From: Diabrotica undecimpunctata
Lineage: Eukaryota > Arthropoda > Insecta > Coleoptera > Chrysomelidae
Assembly (NCBI RefSeq): GCF_040954645.1
Contig: NC_092808.1
Location: forward strand, 16,731,883-16,795,882
Direction: 5' to 3'
Length of the DNA: 64,000 nucleotides
Below are positions 35,301 to 45,481 of this stretch, in pieces. The position numbers and the translations under genes are program-made. The stretch's first letter is position 1, and the number at the start of each line of letters is the position of its first letter. The notes beneath the pieces were generated by a model, which saw only the letters and a list, made by a program, of their open reading frames with translations, searched no databases and was not told the DNA's origin.

Positions 35301-36994
35301 ATAACTTTCTCATTGTTAATAACTCTGCATAGGACTTCAGTATTAACAGAATATAGGTGGCTAAAATAGTTTTAAATAGGGTCCAATTCACTAGAAGTAG
35401 GAGAGTACTACAAATATAATGATAGGTTCATAAATTTCATGCAAATTTCAGAAAAATAGGATAATTATTTGACAGAAGAACCAAAAAGAGAGTAAAATTG
35501 AGAAAAAGAGTTCACCAAGTAGTAATAAGGATAATAGTGCTTAGTTATTTAAAAATACTTACAGAAATATCCTCTATGGTGCCTTTGAAGTCCAATCCAC
35601 AGGTTTTAGCATCATAATATCTGTAAGTTTTAACTTCTAACCCTGAGTGTTTGAAAATGGGATTGTGGTTTCCCCATGAGGGGGCTGGCAGGTAGATTAT
35701 TTTGTTTCCAGGGAAAAAACCATTCAAAAAAGCACCTCCTATCCTGAGGGAACCAGTACCAGAAATACCTTGAACAGTGGCATTTAGACCATCTTTCAAA
35801 ACTGATGAGTTTTCACCAAGAGCGAGCTCTATGCTTCTTTTACAAAATTCAGCTACACCAGAAATTGGGGCATATTCCTTGTCCAAACCCTTAGATTTTA
35901 TCTTTTCTTCAGCTGCACGGACAGATGGTAAAACATATGGTTTTCCATTATCATCTCTGTAAGCTCCTACACCCAAGTTGATCTTGTTAGGGTTGTTATC
36001 TTTTTTGAAGGCTTCAGTTACTCCTAGGATGACATCAGGGGGTCCCATTTGAACACCAGACCACCAAGAACTTGAAAAAACAGTAAAAATGTGGCATATT
36101 GATATAATAATGAAAAAAAAAACATTAACAAAAAGAGTGTAAGTAACCTTTTCTATTTTGAGTTAAACGAACAAATAGGAGTGTGGAAAAGAATATAAGT
36201 ATTTCAAAAAAATATAATAAGTATATAAAAATATATTTGTCCTGGTAAGGATAGCCCAGGATAGAGAATATACTCCATTCTGAGTGAATTTAAAATCTAA
36301 AAACAAAAGTATACAGATAGACATGCAGTAAAGGGAGTTTGGGTAGTTTTCTGGTAAGATAAACCAAGTAAGCCATTGTAGTTATTGTAACTGTTGTGTA
36401 CCAAACTTAGAATGTGCAAGCTCACAACTAGCAATATGGAGTCACCTAAGATAGTTCAATTCATGATACTGTGATACATGACTGTAAAAGTAAGATCAAC
36501 AAATTTAGATTAGAAACAAATAACTTTTAATAGTGATGGAATTTATGAGATCATTTTATTGTTTTATAAAATTATTTAGGACCTATATATGTCTTGTAAA
36601 AAAATTGGTACATATATGTCTTAAAGAGAATAGAAGAAAATTAACTCGACATGTTTATTCCTCTATAGCTATAATCAAAAGAAAATTCAACATACTTGTT
36701 AAATTAAGTTTAGAAATATGCAAAGAATGAATGAATATTATGTAATTCTTTGCTAATGTCTAATATTCCAGAATTAATAAATTTAGAAACTGTCCTTAAT
36801 GAAGTATTAAGAAGGTCTCGGTGTCCTTTAATAATGAAAATGCTGATCTGCCTGATTCTGATATAGGCTAGGTTAGGTCATCAAGAAGGGATAATTTAAA
36901 CAATTATAAATTATATTAGTTACCTGGCCCTTTGTGCAACGGCGTTAATTCCATTTTTGCTATGTAAAAGTGACACTGTTTGTTTCAGAGACAT
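23318..36994 (-). CDS. GOT2: Mitochondrial aspartate aminotransferase, complete, 6 exons
   Basis: Minus-strand exons: 36994-36924, 36070-35563, 30489-30307, 30250-30012, 27526-27376, 23440-23318. They sum to 1275 nt (424 aa; human GOT2 is 430), all phases agree and all introns are GT..AG. The first 20-odd residues ([20 protein letters not shown]) form an amphipathic matrix-targeting peptide. The mature part starts [13 protein letters not shown]. Landmarks are [47 protein letters not shown] and the PLP-lysine segment [12 protein letters not shown] (Lys about 273), then [13 protein letters not shown]. The enzyme interconverts aspartate and 2-oxoglutarate with oxaloacetate and glutamate, using PLP, in the matrix (malate-aspartate shuttle). 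It converges with XPF. Introns hold many transposons, but the coding sequence is intact. Confidence 0.97.
24257..25053. mobile_element. Pogo/Tigger-type element, copy 2, opposite orientation
   Basis: CAGTATACTCCCTTTATAAC at the left; the right end reversed reads CAGTAGACTCCCTCTATACC. TA flanks both sides. On the plus strand the middle still reads [18 protein letters not shown], a stop, then [20 protein letters not shown], which looks like the last part of a CENP-B/pogo-type transposase. It is longer than copy 1 by about 90 bp. Confidence 0.82.
25054..25931. other. GOT2 intron 5, nothing recognised
   Basis: AT-rich intron sequence between two transposons. No frame or repeat I can support. Confidence 0.4.
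25934..27053 (+). mobile_element. Tc1-like transposon with both termini, transposase broken
   Basis: Left end CAGTATTGTGCGAATTAATG, right end reversed CAGTACTGTACGAATTATGG; TA on both sides; 1120 bp. The transposase frame starts near 26150: [20 protein letters not shown], an HTH ([20 protein letters not shown]), then after shifts FTDDTHF (first catalytic D) and [15 protein letters not shown] (last acidic residue). A deletion and several frame shifts make it inactive. Confidence 0.85.
27791..28345 (-). mobile_element. Probable retroposon with A-tail in GOT2 intron 4
   Basis: On the minus strand it ends in an A-run at 27800-27791, preceded by a 3' end like that of the tiny insert at 20344-20402. 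It is richer in CpG than its surroundings. A 129-codon minus-strand frame (28192-27803) has no recognisable domain. Its class (SINE or LINE tail) is unresolved. Confidence 0.45.
28408..28535. repeat. Dispersed ~125-bp repeat, copy 1
   Basis: Begins TGTCTCAAAAATATTTTTAC and ends near GAGCATTAGGTAGGACGATA. A second copy in the same orientation is at 31363-31491, with roughly nine of ten bases the same by eye. Class unknown. Confidence 0.7.
28870..29620 (+). mobile_element. LINE 3' part with RNase H relic
   Basis: Frames around 28960-29140 read an RNase H-like block ([20 protein letters not shown]). It is followed near 29240 by [20 protein letters not shown], seen after RNase H in R1/LOA/I-type LINEs. 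The 3' end is AATAAAGATCTATCTATCTA. Multiple stops and shifts; a different clade from the RTE-like LINEs here. Confidence 0.65.
29621..30011. other. GOT2 intron 4, nothing recognised
   Basis: Plain AT-rich intron sequence. Confidence 0.4.
30490..31362. other. GOT2 intron 2, first part, nothing recognised
   Basis: Low-complexity AT-rich intron. No frame or repeat I can support. Confidence 0.4.
31363..31491. repeat. Dispersed ~125-bp repeat, copy 2
   Basis: Same orientation as 28408-28535, with small differences in the middle. Both ends (TGTCTCAAAAATATT and TTAGGTAGGACAAT) are conserved. Confidence 0.7.
31560..32104 (+). mobile_element. 5'-truncated LINE, C-terminal third
   Basis: Frame with one stop: [40 protein letters not shown], then after the stop [31 protein letters not shown] and [13 protein letters not shown]. 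This is the RT tail of an RTE/jockey-like ORF2. A very short tail of the same family sits at 55900-56025. Confidence 0.75.
32110..33060. other. GOT2 intron 2, nothing firm
   Basis: AT-rich; a few short frames without recognisable domains. Confidence 0.4.
33064..33568 (+). mobile_element. 5'-truncated LINE tail, plus strand
   Basis: Closely matches 19797-20252 (starting at GGCATCACATTATCTAGCTA) and ends with the same AAAAAGAAGAAGAAG tail. Confidence 0.75.
33575..33885 (-). mobile_element. LINE tail on the minus strand, tail-to-tail with the previous one
   Basis: Minus-strand readings RIYKVNI and [13 protein letters not shown] match the segment [20 protein letters not shown] of the neighbouring family, and [19 protein letters not shown] follows. 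Its 3' end faces that of 33064-33568. Confidence 0.6.
33890..34785. other. GOT2 intron 2, nothing recognised
   Basis: AT-rich. One weak piece near 33930 (GGTGGAAATCAAAATGTC) resembles the arms of the foldback that follows. Confidence 0.4.
34788..34950. repeat. Short foldback element: ~70-bp arms, 22-bp loop
   Basis: Left arm 34788-34857 starts AATTACTATTTTAATGGGAA; right arm 34880-34950 is its near-perfect reverse complement. The element carries GACGTTTCAATTTCCACT in each arm. It is a MITE-like palindrome able to form a long hairpin. Confidence 0.82.
35120..35400 (-). mobile_element. Possible LINE C-terminal relic
   Basis: Minus-strand frame [20 protein letters not shown] resembles the segment RNEEVLRRMNRERELTEIVK of the LINE at 43978-44737. 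Too decayed for more. Confidence 0.35.
36071..36923. other. GOT2 intron 1
   Basis: About 850 bp of AT-rich intron. No transposon recognised. Confidence 0.45.
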
Positions 36995-38158
36995 GTTCAC
37001 TGCTTTCTTCTGGTTGTTTGTTGGCTTTTATGATAAAAAAAAGGGATTTGATAAAAACTAGAAGAGATAACACCGCTGCACGTCACTCGAAGCTGGTTGC
37101 CAATAAGCAAAAAGCAACTGAAAAATAAGTGACGAAATCACCAATTTTATTTCTCTAACTTTTAAGAAGGCGCCTCAGGACTGCAGAGCCCGGTGATTTC
37201 GAAGGTTAAAAAGGTCATCGAGTTGTCAGATTACGTTTGTCAACGTCAATCTGACGTTCACTTTCACGTGTTTGTTATTACATAACCTTTAAAAATTCTT
37301 TAATACTACTACTAGGCAACACTTTTAACACAAAACTATCAATCAATACTGGAATATCTTGGCTATAATGAATTTAACCCTAATGTTTTCGAGTTTACTG
37401 TGATTAAAACAACTTATTTTTGACTAAACACAATCAATAACTATTTAACTGTTTACTATTACCGTTTAGGTATTCGATAAGAGACAAAACGTAAGCATAT
37501 TTGTTTTTGTTTCAATTAAAGATTGTGTATCTAAAAAATATCGTGAATTGATCACGTTAAAATATTACTTTTTCCTTTTATGAATTTCCTAGCTTTTAAA
37601 TATATTGTTGTGATCTGCTTTATGATGTTTTATTATTAATTAACACTAATTTAATTAATCCTATTATTTAATTAATTAATTCACTAATTTATGCAGAGTC
37701 ATACAAATCAATTACTATTAAAAATTCTCAGGGTGCCTTCTTAATTTTACTTTAATCAGTTTACTTTATATATCTCTTCTAGTGGGTTCAGTATCTCCTA
37801 GTTGCTCATAATCGGGATAGAACAGGAAATGGAACTAACATTAAAACAACATAAATATGCACACAAATTATTATTTATTTTCAATAAGCAATACAATGAA
37901 TATTAATAAATAACTTTTGTGGGCGATTATCTTTCCCAACAAACTCCTATACTCTAAATTTAATTTTAATTACAAACTATCTATTGATCTGTTTTATAAT
38001 AATATCTACTAAAAATTGACCATATAAAATATAATTTATTCACAAAAAAATAACTCTTTGAAACTTGGAATCTTAGTTCGTATGCTTATATTTGATTTTA
38101 TCTTTAGAATATCTTAAAGTTTTCTTTCATTCAAATTATTTGACTGACCTTTATTTTT
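36995..38158. other. GOT2 5' flank and spacer
   Basis: The first 250 bp (to about 37260) are less AT-rich (GGCGCCTCAGGACTGCAGAG at 37169) and are the likely GOT2 promoter and 5' UTR. Beyond this nothing is recognised. Confidence 0.4.
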
Positions 38159-38350
38159 TTACACCAATGATGTCTCCTCTCGATCAAACCACAGTTCCTT
38201 CCTTGATTGATTATGTCCGACTACAATCAAATCTTTCCCGTTCTCAGCATCGATCCAAACCGCATACCAGCAAACTACTCCTCCGAAAACACAAGCCCAA
38301 GCCTCTTTTGACCGGTACTCTTTATTCACAAATTCTCCTTTCTTTCTCAA
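38159..38350 (-). other. Unrecognised open frame, minus strand
   Basis: A 63-codon frame without ATG: SKEAWACVFGGVVCWYAVW, then IVVGHNQSRKELWFDREETS. It has a plausible hydrophobic stretch but no family I can name. A strand-asymmetric pyrimidine-rich region continues to 38560. It may be an old transposon or an exon remnant. Confidence 0.25.
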
Positions 38351-38962
38351 TTATATATTATCTCGTGGACTATGCAGACTCAAAAAGAGGTATTAATCTT
38401 CTCGATTTTGATCTGCTCTCAGCTTCCACCTTTTTCACTAACAAACGGAAACACTGGTACTCAGATTGACTACACGAACACGTCTTCTCTTCTGGTCTGC
38501 CGGTAACATAATCCCCTTTTCAATCTCCCCAGACAACCTTCTCAACTCTCTCATTCCCCATCATTTCTTTTTAACCAATCATAAGCATTCATCTTTCCCA
38601 CCAATTTTCGATTTAGAAAATTTCCAACATAATATTTAAAACAAATAAACTACTTTCACTCAAATTACTTTTCAGAAACCATTAACAATTTTGCCTTTTT
38701 TAACAGAAATAAGTTTCCAAATTCTTGTTATCTCATATCTAAATCTAATTCTTATTTACTTTCGAAAAATGCCCACCGCAAAATACAATTACAAGTTTAT
38801 TCTTAAATCTATAAAATTATACGGGTTCCATTGTCCTTTCACTATTCACTCAGTCTTTCAAGGAAAAACTGTTCCGTCACGGAACAATGTCTTCATCTGC
38901 CCGCGGTATATTAAAATAATAAAAAAATTCTTTATTCTATTTCTGATCGATAAACTGATCAT

Positions 38963-38966
<4 letters not shown>

Positions 38967-39046
<80 letters not shown>
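38967..39046. repeat. (TA)n microsatellite
   Basis: About 80 bp of pure TA. By analogy with 8554 and 14463 it may be a LINE tail, but no LINE coding is readable before it. Confidence 0.85.
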
Positions 39047-39048
<2 letters not shown>

Positions 39049-39421
39049 GATTAATTAACTGGACCATTAGGACCAAGGATGTGGTGGCTGCTAAAAGGGA
39101 TTGAAGCTCCATATGTATAGTTTACACTTTATACTGACTGGAAATCTCTGAAAAGGGGTTCATACATGGGTTGTTTTCTATGCTAGACGTAACAGAAGCC
39201 TAGAATATGCGTCACGTGTGCAGCTTTACGTTTGTTGTATCCCTCGTTACATTGTAGAACTAATATAAATTGGGTCCATCCCTACTTAGCAAGGGCAACG
39301 TAGGCTCTTCATCGCGGCTCTATTCGTTTTCTTTAAAATCACTAACACAACTAGCTAAGTTTATTTCGGGATTTTACGTCAATAGAGCTGCATCAATCTC
39401 TAAGTAGTTCAAAAAATGTTT

Positions 39422-39850
39422 TCAAAATGAAACACTTTTCAATTGTTTTGTTGGAAGCTCTCTCCATGCTCCGAAAATCCAAATTAAAGCGTTAGCAATC
39501 GTTATGGACTTCTCCAGCTCAGCCGTTGATAAAGAACATTTTATAGACAATAACATTCTTCTCATCAAACACTTTATATACAGGGATATAAAGTTTTTAA
39601 TTATTCCTCGATCTAACGGTTGATAATGTGCTGTAGTATTAAGTGGCAAAATATTATCGATATGTAAGATTGATAATTGAATATCCGGATGGGATGTTGC
39701 GCTGTCTAGGAATAAGATAATTTTTCTTTTTTGACATTGCAATTTTTCTGTCAAATTTGTGCAGCCAATCTGTCTTTATATTTCTGGTCATCCAGGCCTT
39801 CTTGTTGTAGTACCAGTCGACTTGGAGAGGAACTGATCTATTTTTATTTT
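39422..39850 (-). pseudogene. Tigger/pogo-like transposase fragment
   Basis: Minus strand: ILFLDSATSHPDIQLS (a DDE aspartate), ILPLNTTAHYQPLDRGIIKN and AWRELPTKQLKSVSF. These are the LxDNAxxHP and PxNTTxxxQPxDQGII signatures of CENP-B/Tigger DDE domains. N-terminus missing. Confidence 0.7.
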
Positions 39851-39971
39851 AAGAATCTAATAGCGATATTGTGTAAGAGTCTATTCTAAGACAACGAAGC
39901 ACTGATCTGGAAGTTCTCCGCTGCAAAATTCACAACAATTTAGAAGGATGGAAACATTAATTCTTTATTGT

Positions 39972-40240
39972 AAGATTTCTTCTTCTTCTTTACGTGCCAT
40001 CTCCGCGACTCCATACTCAACTATCTTGTTCATTAGCTTTTGGAGGTCTTGGAGATTGTCTGCTATTATGAAAGTATCGTCCGCATATCTAATGTTGTTA
40101 ATTGGTGTTCCATTGACCTTTATTCCTGCTGTTTCTCCCTCAAGAGCTCTTTTCATAATTTCTTCAGAGTATGCATTGAATAGTAGTGGTGACAATACAC
40201 ATCCATGTCGCACTCCTCTTTTAAGTAATGTAAGATTTAA
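39972..40240 (-). mobile_element. LINE reverse transcriptase fragment
   Basis: Minus strand: MRHGCVLSPLLFNAYSEEIM and NNIRYADDTFIIADNLQDLQ, i.e. RT motifs 4-5. It breaks into a GAAGAAGAAG run and nothing follows, so it lacks its own 3' half. Confidence 0.75.
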
Positions 40241-40399
40241 GATGGGGAACTTCGGTTAGGTATGTCACAGTCTGCATATGTACTAAATAATTTACACATT
40301 CCACTTAGCGGGGTTCTTGTTATTGTAACTTATAGTGTATAAAGGTCATACTGGTAAACAATATTGTTGACGAAGTTCCGCTACATTAGCTAAGCAGAA

Positions 40400-40710
40400 A
40401 AATATAATTATTCCGACCAAACTTATGGTGCCTATGCGTTACGGATGTTGGACACTAACATGGCTATTCTGACTTTGTTGACTGCTGCCCTGAAAAGTCC
40501 GGTAGTGGTTAAGTTAAACCATTTTCACAGGTTATGCAGCCAGGATATTCTTCTTCGTCCTGGACCTCTTTTCCCATGCACTTTACCTTGAAGTATGGTC
40601 CGAAGTAGGTCATATCGTTGTTCATTACGCATTATATGGCCCAGGTATTCTAGTTTGCGACGTTTTATGGGTATGACTAGTTCGCGCTCCTCAAACGTTA
40701 ATAAAACAAA
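40400..40710 (-). mobile_element. LINE C-terminal fragment
   Basis: Minus strand: KLEYLGHIMRNEQRYDLLRT, GKVHGKRGPGRRRISWL, then AAVNKVRIAMLVSNIR. A second diverged copy is at 59530-59830. Confidence 0.65.
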
Positions 40711-41100
40711 TAAAGAAAACCATTCATTTTAAATGTATCTATATTACTATATTTACAATATATTTACATAATAACAATAAATTACAATATGTAAAAACTT
40801 TTGTTGGAATTAGCAGTTTCATAATTTAAATGTGTAAAAGATAAATAATATTTAATATTTAAGCTATTATAATACAAAACAATAAAAATATTCAATGGTA
40901 AAAATATTGTATACCGTGTATTGATTAGCGTCGTATTTAGTAATGGCGATTTTTCGAAGAGGTGAATTTACAAATCTATCAATAATATATGATAAAAAAA
41001 TATTAAAGACAAAAGCTTAATCTCAATAAATAATGTCTACAGTTTAATGTATAGATAACTTATTTTTTATGTTAGTAAATTGCTTATATTCCTAATTGCT
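40711..41100. other. Spacer, nothing recognised
   Basis: Very AT-rich, no frame. Confidence 0.4.
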
Positions 41101-42300
41101 TAGATAAAGAAGACCCCAACAATTATAGAGTTATAAATCTACTGAATACCGCACTTAAGCTTACCACAAAAGTCCTAATCAATAATCTAATAACTTTATC
41201 AGATGAACAATAAGGATTCAGATCGCGTTTCAGGATCACAGAAAAGACCATCGAGTAAAATAAACCAGAATATCTGTTTTATAGACCTGACAAAGGCTTT
41301 CGATCGCATCCAAGTCAAAGACGTCTTACACCTACTGTATAAAGAAACATACCAATCAATATTATATAAACCATCGAAAACATCTACTTCTGTAATCAAA
41401 TACAGGCAAAGATGAATGGAAAACTAACACAGTGTATACCAGTACAAAGCTGAGTCAGACAGGGTGACTCGTTAAGCCGACTTCTCTTTAATATAATAAT
41501 GGACGAAATAATACAAGCAGTACGTAAAGGTCATGGTTACAGAATGGGGAACAAAGAAATCCAAATATTACGAGTATGTTATGCAGACGACGCCGCATTA
41601 ATCGCCGAGACAGAAGATGAGCTCCAAAGATTAACACATATCTTCAATACAACAGCCAAGAAATACAATATGATAATATCAACAGGAAAAACTTAATGTA
41701 TGACAACATCTAAATACCCACTACGATGTAAAAACGAAATTGATATAAAAAATAATAAAGCAGGAAGCAAGGTTTAGATATCTGGGAATAGATATAACTA
41801 GTTACGGAGATGTTGAAGAAGAAGTACGACAACAAAGCTTAAAAGCAAGTAAAGCGACAAATCTCTTAATGACACAATCTGGAAGAAAAAACACCGAAGA
41901 CAAGACACAAAGACAAGAATCTATAAAGCAGCAATTAGACCTATATTAACATACACGGCGGAGACAAGACCTGACACATCTAAAACGAGATGACTACTAG
42001 AAACAACAGAGATGAAAATACTTCGACGAATATCAGGGAAAAGTCTGTTGGATAGGGAGAGAAGCGAAAACATAAGAAGAGCATGCAATATAAAAGACAT
42101 AAATGGATGGATGACAAAACACATTAGTAGAATGGCAGAGGATAGGATAGTACGAATAGCACCAGACAAATCACCAAATGGACGAAGAAGTATTAGCAGA
42201 CCAAGAAAAAATGGTGGGATAATCTAAATAATTTATTAGGTTAAAATTAAAAAAGAAACAGGCTTTAAACCTACATACAAGAAGGAAGAATAAGAAGAAG
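41101..42300 (+). mobile_element. 5'-truncated LINE (same family as 11965-15417)
   Basis: Parallels 13754-15230 without the nested insertion: [60 protein letters not shown], then [15 protein letters not shown] and a GAA-rich tail. Several stops and shifts. Confidence 0.8.
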
Positions 42301-42309
42301 CTTATATTC

Positions 42310-42896
42310 CTTGTCAGGCCAATGATTTCTTTGTACCATTCTTTTTTCCGTTGCCCCAATGCATCCTACGCTCTACTATCTAGGCTAGCGTGAAACTTTT
42401 TCAATTTTTAATCCGAGTAAGGATATTTAAACGATTCCAGACATGAGTTAACTTGTATAGTAGGTTATTGATTATGTACTTTAGAAAAGGAATTAAAACC
42501 TTTATTTTATTTTATTATTTCATATGGTCAATGGATACCCAAATATGAAAAAATCGCACAGTGCTACCATTTTAAGGGTTGAGTTTTTGAGAAAGGGGTG
42601 AATTAGTCCCTATGTACTAGGGTGCATTTGGATGAATTCTTTCCACTTTTCTTACATATGCATTTACAGAAAATGTTCAAAATTGAATGTCCTATCGAAA
42701 TGTCACTTTTTAAAGTCAAAAATAGGTTTTTTTGACAAAAATATATTTAAAAAACGAAGTAGAAAAAACACGAAAAAACGCGATTTCTCCTTTTTGCCCC
42801 ATAACTTTTTTCCACAGGGTTATAGATAAAGGTATTGTGTTACAGAAAAAAACTCTTATCCTTCCTTTTAAAAATGACGTTTGGTAAAAGACTTTA

Positions 42897-42898
<2 letters not shown>
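42310..42898. other. Unclassified repeat-like spacer before a (TA)n tract
   Basis: Non-coding. The run GCGATTTCTCCTTTTTGCCC near 42780 and the abrupt (TA)n end suggest a repeat, but I see no termini or coding. Confidence 0.3.

Positions 42899-42985
<87 letters not shown>
42899..42985. repeat. (TA)n microsatellite
   Basis: About 86 bp of pure TA. Confidence 0.85.
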
Positions 42986-42987
<2 letters not shown>

Positions 42988-43065
42988 GAGCTCCTCAAGA
43001 TAATCTTTCTGTGCACTGAATAAGTAAGGAGTTTTAAGTGAGTATGTGAAGTTTGTGGGAGTCAT

Positions 43066-43275
43066 GCATGATGGAGTAACATCTAGTATTAGGACAGATA
43101 TGGAAGAGACTCCAGATGAAAACCAGAAACTGAAACATCAGGAAGAAAATCTAGAGAGAGATGGGAGGACCAGATAATCAGAGATATCAAAATCCTGGAA
43201 GTGAAAAACTGGTGGGACTTATGCACAGAAATGAGTGGAAGAAAATTGTAACGCAAGTCAAGCCATACAATAAAC
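43066..43275 (+). mobile_element. LINE 3'-end fragment
   Basis: Frames read GRKSRERWEDQIIRDIKILE and VKNWWDLCTEMSGRKL, similar to LINE C-termini with a GRPxxRW box. Very short. Confidence 0.45.
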
Positions 43276-43616
43276 TTTGACAATACAGAAAAAGAATGCG
43301 AACTGATTCATTGCAATAAGCGAATCAAAGAGCTCTAAATAAGAGCGGCAATCATTTCATCAGGAATGAGAGGTTTTGATTTTTAGAGACTAAATTTCCT
43401 ATGAAAAATTCAGCGCTTAAAAAGGATTCAGCGCTTAGTCTTCATTAACTGTCATTAGTGTATTAAAAAGTAATAGTTTTAAATATATTTTATAGGGTCT
43501 ACATCAAGTGGAAAAAGGCATAAGGCGTGTCGTGTTTTAGAAAAATTGCAATGAAATTGAAAGAATTTTTTTTTAAAATATACTACCATTAAAAATGAGT
43601 GTATTAGGAGCAGTTT

Positions 43617-45171
43617 ATGTATCCTAAACGGGAAGAAATCAAGAAAGTAAGGAACAAAATCCGACAAATAGCATTTCATAGCATACTCGTAGAATTTAAA
43701 AAAAAGCAGATGACCAACAAAATATAAGAAATGAAAATGGAGCTCCTAGATAAAACCTTAATGCACTACGTGAAGATAATAAGAATTTTAGCTCCAACAT
43801 AAAAAAACGTAAGATCGGCTTAATTATTTGAAAACAAAATATAAGAAGCTAGACGAGGAATACAACATAAACGCAGATTATTACAAAGCCCTACGAGAAG
43901 ACAATATAGAACTAACTGGGAAGCATAAAGCACAAAATGCGGCAATAGTAGCCTAAATGCCACGATCAGAAACATATCTTCTTCTTTAGGTGCCGTCTTC
44001 TTAGCGAAGGTTGGCGATGACCTCTGCAAAGTCTTTCCTATTTTGGGCTTTCCTTATTAAACTTTGAAAGTCTAATCCTGTCCAATCTTTGATGTTACGC
44101 AGCCTGGTCATTTGTCGTCTACCCGGGCCGCGTGTGCCTTCTATTTTCCCTTCTATAATAAGCTGAAGGAAGTTATACCTGTCGGGTCTAAATATGTGTC
44201 CAAGATAAGACGTTTTACGCTTCTTGACAATTTCTGTGAGTTCACGTTCTCTATTCATACGCCTTAAAACTTCTTCATTTCTAACGCGGTCGGTCCATGG
44301 AATTTTCAGCATACGACCAAATACCCACATCTCAAAGCTCTCTAATCGTCGTAACGAGCTGACTGTTAACGTCCAAGCTTCCACGCCGTGTAATAGTACA
44401 CTATATACATAACACGTCATGCAGTATCGTAGGGACAAATCAAGATTACGGGTAGTGAGTAACTGTCGCATCTTGTTCTTGGTGTGAGGTTTCATGTATC
44501 CAACAGCCTAGATACTTAAACTTTTTCACTTGTTCAACTAGATTGTTGTTAACTAGTATGTTTATAACTGGTGTGTGTTTTTTAAAATTACCATTGTTTT
44601 GGTTTTTTTTTACATTCACCTTAAGGCCGTATAGTTCTCCTTCTCGCACTACTTTGGTTAACAGAATTTGTAGTTCTTCTTCACTGCCAGCAATCAGTAC
44701 TGTGCATACCTGATATTGTTCACGATTTTTCCATTGAAGAAACATATAGAAGAACTAAACAGCAAACAAGAAGATAAACAACAAAATGACTTAAATAAAA
44801 CTAAAGGCGAGCCAGGATATAAAAAAAGAACAATACAGACTAAATCTGAATTCACCGAAGCACCCCAAAAGTCACCAACGGAGTCAGACAATCCGCCCTT
44901 TGGCTTCGATCTATACAAGCCGGAGAAAAAGGAGCCGCAGTTGAAAAATCATCATGATCCAATATTCATGAAGAAAATATCAGACATGATCAGCTTGAAC
45001 ATCAAAACCAAAGAAAAAGTGACTACTAGACTATGGGCTATCACGGACCTTATTATTCTTGTGTATAACAAGAGGTTCATTTTTGTTCAGACAAAACACC
45101 ACAGTTTATACATTTTGGTCAACTTTCTTCAATTTGCGATAGCTCTATTTAAATCGTATAGTAGTAAATAA
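43617..45171 (+). pseudogene. Unrecognised coiled-coil reading frame, split by a LINE
   Basis: Left part: MYPKREEIKKVRNKIRQIAF to a stop near 43720, then YLKTKYKKLDEEYNINADYY and ALREDNIELTGKHKAQNAAI to a TAA just before 43978. Right part, from 44738: IEELNSKQEDKQQNDLNKTK, PPFGFDLYKPEKKEP, ISDMISLNIKTKEK. The sequence is charged, heptad-like and lysine/glutamate-rich. Removing the inserted LINE brings the two parts together but not in a perfect frame. No family recognised; it could be a decayed host gene or an unknown element. Confidence 0.35.
43978..44737 (-). mobile_element. 5'-truncated LINE inserted in the coiled-coil frame, 10-bp duplication
   Basis: AGAAACATAT at 43968-43977 and 44738-44747. 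Minus-strand coding: AGSEEELQILLTKVV, KKFKYLGCWIHETSHQEQD, RLESFEMWVFGRMLKIPWTD, YLGHIFRPDRYNFLQLII, DWTGLDFQSLIRKAQNRKDF. The 3' end is GCACCTAAAGAAGAAG. Confidence 0.82.
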
Positions 45172-45481
45172 GCCCCACAACGTCTTAATTAAGTATAGAA
45201 AAAAGCCTTATAAACAATAAAATAATAATCATTTTTATATAATGAATTATTAATTTACTGAACCAGTTTATATTGTGTTATACGTAATAAACAAAATGAT
45301 CAACGTATCAATAACATTTACAATATTTTTGGCATATGAATAACGTTAGTTGTGACTAGATTTGACTAGATTATGTAATTTTAAATCACATGTACATCCC
45401 TTATAAAACTTACAAATGGACTTGTGTTGCAACTTAAAATAATATCTTTTTTTCTTATTTGTTTCCTCTACGTAACAAAAT

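Noticed and set aside
8554..42985. (TA)n tracts as centromeric or AT-hook elements
   Set aside because: Two of the four are demonstrably LINE tails next to target duplications.
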